Shown here: positions 63,973-64,000 of the stretch, one piece after another
Position numbering within the stretch: the first letter of the stretch is position 1
Layout: each line of letters begins with the position of its first letter
Assembly: GCF_000419525.1 (NCBI RefSeq)
Contig: NZ_ATTE01000001.1
Location: 4,028,501 to 4,092,500, forward strand
Length of the DNA: 64,000 nucleotides
DNA from: Leucothrix mucor DSM 2157
GTDB lineage: Bacteria; Pseudomonadota; Gammaproteobacteria; Thiotrichales; Thiotrichaceae
Reading direction: 5' to 3'
Translations under genes and position numbers: made by a program
The notes under the pieces: model-generated
Seen by the model: only the letters and a program-made list of their open reading frames with translations
Told to the model about the DNA's origin: nothing
The model's database searches: none

Positions 63973-64000
63973 TTGACTATAGGGAAATAGGGAAGTATAC
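63973..64000 (+). promoter_or_regulatory. Likely sigma70 promoter at right edge (rplU-rpmA operon expected)
   Basis: TTGACT at 63973-63978, a 17-bp spacer and TATAC at 63996-64000 (cut by the window end) form a near-consensus promoter reading out of the window. ispB is divergently paired with rplU-rpmA in most gammaproteobacteria, which is the basis for naming the target. Confidence 0.6.

Overview
The window looks like the chromosome of a marine-type, heterotrophic gammaproteobacterium. Housekeeping neighbourhoods of that class are present: coaE-zapD, mnmG-rsmG, glyQS, clpB, gpmI, cca, and ispB diverging from what is probably the rplU promoter at the right edge. A Thiotrichales/Leucothrix-like source would fit the mix of TRAP transport, betaine catabolism and sigma54 sites, but that placement is a low-confidence guess. 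No tRNA, rRNA, CRISPR array, prophage or insertion sequence was seen.

Region 1 (1-9 kb) is a sugar-acid catabolic island. A truncated otnC and otnK (3-oxo-tetronate decarboxylase and kinase), a FadR-type GntR regulator, a Gfo/Idh/MocA dehydrogenase, an SMP-30 lactonase and a three-part TRAP transporter lie on the minus strand. They diverge from a tartrate/isopropylmalate-dehydrogenase-like enzyme and a small ABM monooxygenase. The shared 250-bp divergent region holds a perfect 11+11 bp palindrome, the likely GntR operator. Region 2 (8.8-21.7 kb) holds an AEC carrier, an aldo-keto reductase (gpr/yghZ), a Phd/PIN toxin-antitoxin pair, a secreted CotH-kinase protein with three C-terminal repeats, an M23 peptidase, clpB, and a large secreted protein resembling clan-A glycoside hydrolases.

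Region 3 (21.9-31.2 kb) is a quaternary-amine (betaine) catabolic cluster. It contains a BCCT transporter broken by a one-base frameshift, a GbcB-type reductase, a LysR regulator, a GbcA-type Rieske oxygenase, a DapA-family lyase, a PuuC-like aldehyde dehydrogenase and an FAD amine oxidase. Region 4 (31.2-53.4 kb) is mostly core genes. It also has an ankyrin lipoprotein, an orphan CobH-like protein lacking the catalytic histidine, and an ECF sigma/anti-sigma/subtilase operon. Region 5 (53.6-64 kb) has gshB-osmC, an NlpC/P60 peptidase, an ECF43-like sigma factor overlapping a transmembrane Ser/Thr kinase, two DUF4360 proteins, a Tae4-like amidase effector with a candidate immunity partner, and ispB.

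The most interesting signal is non-coding. Three copies of a roughly 105-bp structured element occur at 43054-43151 and 43203-43310 (tandem, plus strand) and at 21577-21682 (minus strand). All share a two-part stem with compensatory base changes, a long A-rich (ARN)n loop of the kind bound by the Hfq distal face, and a terminator-type hairpin. Both loci lie 45-57 nt downstream of GG-N10-GC sigma54 promoters. This is a candidate family of sigma54-dependent Hfq-decoy small RNAs, analogous in logic to CrcZ/CrcY of Pseudomonas, in a genome segment rich in catabolic operons.
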